The notes below the pieces were generated by a model, which ran no database searches, was not told where the DNA came from, and saw only the letters and a program-made list of their open reading frames with translations. A DNA stretch of 42,870 nt. Origin: Burkholderiaceae bacterium. GTDB lineage: Bacteria; Pseudomonadota; Gammaproteobacteria; Burkholderiales; Burkholderiaceae. Below, piece after piece: positions 42,137 through 42,870 of this stretch. The translations under genes were made by a program, and so were the position numbers. The DNA lies in NCBI GenBank assembly GCA_009924985.1, contig RFQL01000004.1, forward strand, positions 1 through 42,870, given 5' to 3'. Each line of letters opens with the position of its first letter. Within the stretch, counting starts at the first letter, position 1.

Positions 42137-42870
42137 ATGCAAGGCTTTAGAACTGGAAGCGATAAGGCCCTTAAATGGGCTTTTATCGCTTCGCTCTCTC
42201 TCATTCTCCTTTTAATCCTGCTGCCTGTATTTCATGCCATTCAATTAAGTCTTTATCAGTCCGAATCTTTTATATCGAATAAAAATTGGGTCGGACTTGC
42301 TAATTACATTCGTATTTTGAATGATCCAGTTTTTTGGAAGGCACTTTGGGTAGGCCTGGTGTTTGGATCTTTTACTATTGCCTTGCAAGTTTTTCTTGGG
42401 ATTATCTTTGCTCTTTTTTTAGATCGGAGTTTTCCCGGCCTTCCAATTATTAGAGGCATAGTGATATTGCCTTACTTATTACCCACGGTAGTAGTAGCCT
42501 TAGCCTTTCAATGGATGCTAGATGGCACTCTAGGATTACTAACTATATGGGCAGAGCAATTAGGCTTAGGAAGGCCTAGCTGGTTTGAAAATCCCTATCT
42601 TGCAATGGCGGTAATCATAGTCTCTAGTGTTTGGACTTGGACTCCATTTGTAACTGTTTCATTCTTGGCGGCGCTTCAGACCATTCCTAAATCTTTATAT
42701 GAGGCTGCAAAAGTTGATGGGGCAAGCTTATGGTCACAATTTTGGCATGTGACTATACCAATGCTATTACCAATGCTGATGGTAATCATTCTCCTAAGAA
42801 GTATTTGGATGTTTAATAAATTTGATATTGTTTGGCTTCTAACCAAGGGGGGGCCCTCCTCTGCCACAGA
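42137..42870 (+). CDS. Sugar ABC transporter permease (MalF/UgpA type), cut by window end
   Basis: ATG 42137 is followed by an open frame to the end of the window (244 codons visible). The product has a basic N-terminus (MQGFRTGSDKALKW), membrane helices, and the cytoplasmic EAA loop YEAAKVDGASLWSQFWHVTIPML. It also has WVGLANYIRILNDPVFWKAL, the usual periplasmic segment after helix 1. A second permease should follow outside the window. Confidence 0.93.
   Translation, partial: MQGFRTGSDKALKWAFIASLSLILLLILLPVFHAIQLSLYQSESFISNKNWVGLANYIRILNDPVFWKALWVGLVFGSFTIALQVFLGIIFALFLDRSFPGLPIIRGIVILPYLLPTVVVALAFQWMLDGTLGLLTIWAEQLGLGRPSWFENPYLAMAVIIVSSVWTWTPFVTVSFLAALQTIPKSLYEAAKVDGASLWSQFWHVTIPMLLPMLMVIILLRSIWMFNKFDIVWLLTKGGPSSAT

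Noticed and set aside
1-42870. CRISPR arrays, insertion sequences, rRNA genes or complete tRNA genes
   Set aside because: I saw no regularly spaced repeats, transposase motifs, rRNA sequence or full tRNA cloverleaf on either strand.

Overview
The window looks like a chromosomal stretch of a freshwater betaproteobacterium, most likely Burkholderiaceae and close to Polynucleobacter. I infer this from several Bug/TctC-type periplasmic binding proteins, a complete System I cytochrome c maturation (ccm) cluster, short intergenic gaps, moderate-to-low GC, and protein sequences with a Burkholderiales flavour. No database was available, so the taxonomic call is inference.

Layout. 1-1763: the tail of a Bug binding protein, a minus-strand group (53-aa basic protein, 45-aa membrane protein, CrcB fluoride channel), and a site-2-protease (M50) gene whose start and HEAAH motif lie in different frames. 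1854-3028: cytochrome c' facing a cytochrome b561. 2366-11999: a sugar-acid catabolic cassette with an IlvD/Edd dehydratase, a hydroxyacyl-CoA-type dehydrogenase, a D-2-hydroxyacid dehydrogenase, a DHDPS-type lyase, a TAXI-TRAP uptake system and an enolase-superfamily dehydratase. 12045-20445: a small secreted protein, an M23 peptidase, then ccmABCDEFGHI, nearly all overlapping or abutting. 20452-26060: a universal stress protein gene broken by an apparent +1 base, a DUF2177 protein, a SulP transporter, an MFS transporter, a 2OG-Fe(II) dioxygenase, a truncated TAXI-like leader and an SDR. 26237-30147: a three-gene ferric iron ABC importer with a clear Fur box. 30161-31087: an EamA exporter.

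From 31130 rightward the architecture changes. Two direct repeats 4,594 bp apart (31130 and 35724) each carry the 3' 45 nt of a tRNA-Ile2(CAU) gene, from the anticodon loop to CCA, without the 5' half. Each is followed by related flanking sequence and an identical 21-bp palindrome. This is what serial integration at a tRNA gene leaves behind. Module A (31130-35724) carries two Bug binding proteins, a fumarylacetoacetate-hydrolase-family enzyme, a GlcG/HbpS-like protein and a divergent GntR regulator with twin AATATCGATATT operators. Module B (35724 to beyond the window) starts with a truncated Bug gene. A divergent promoter pair with twin GAACAA-N4-TTGTTC operators follows, then an FAD oxidase, a small Cys-rich protein, an FGGY kinase and an ABC sugar importer (ATPase, Tat-type binding protein, permease).

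The most interesting unexplained items are the tandem tRNA-fragment modules, the matched operator/promoter pair at 36113-36266 with one arm now facing a dead gene, and the small protein at 37816 that looks like a degenerate Fe-S domain between oxidase and kinase.
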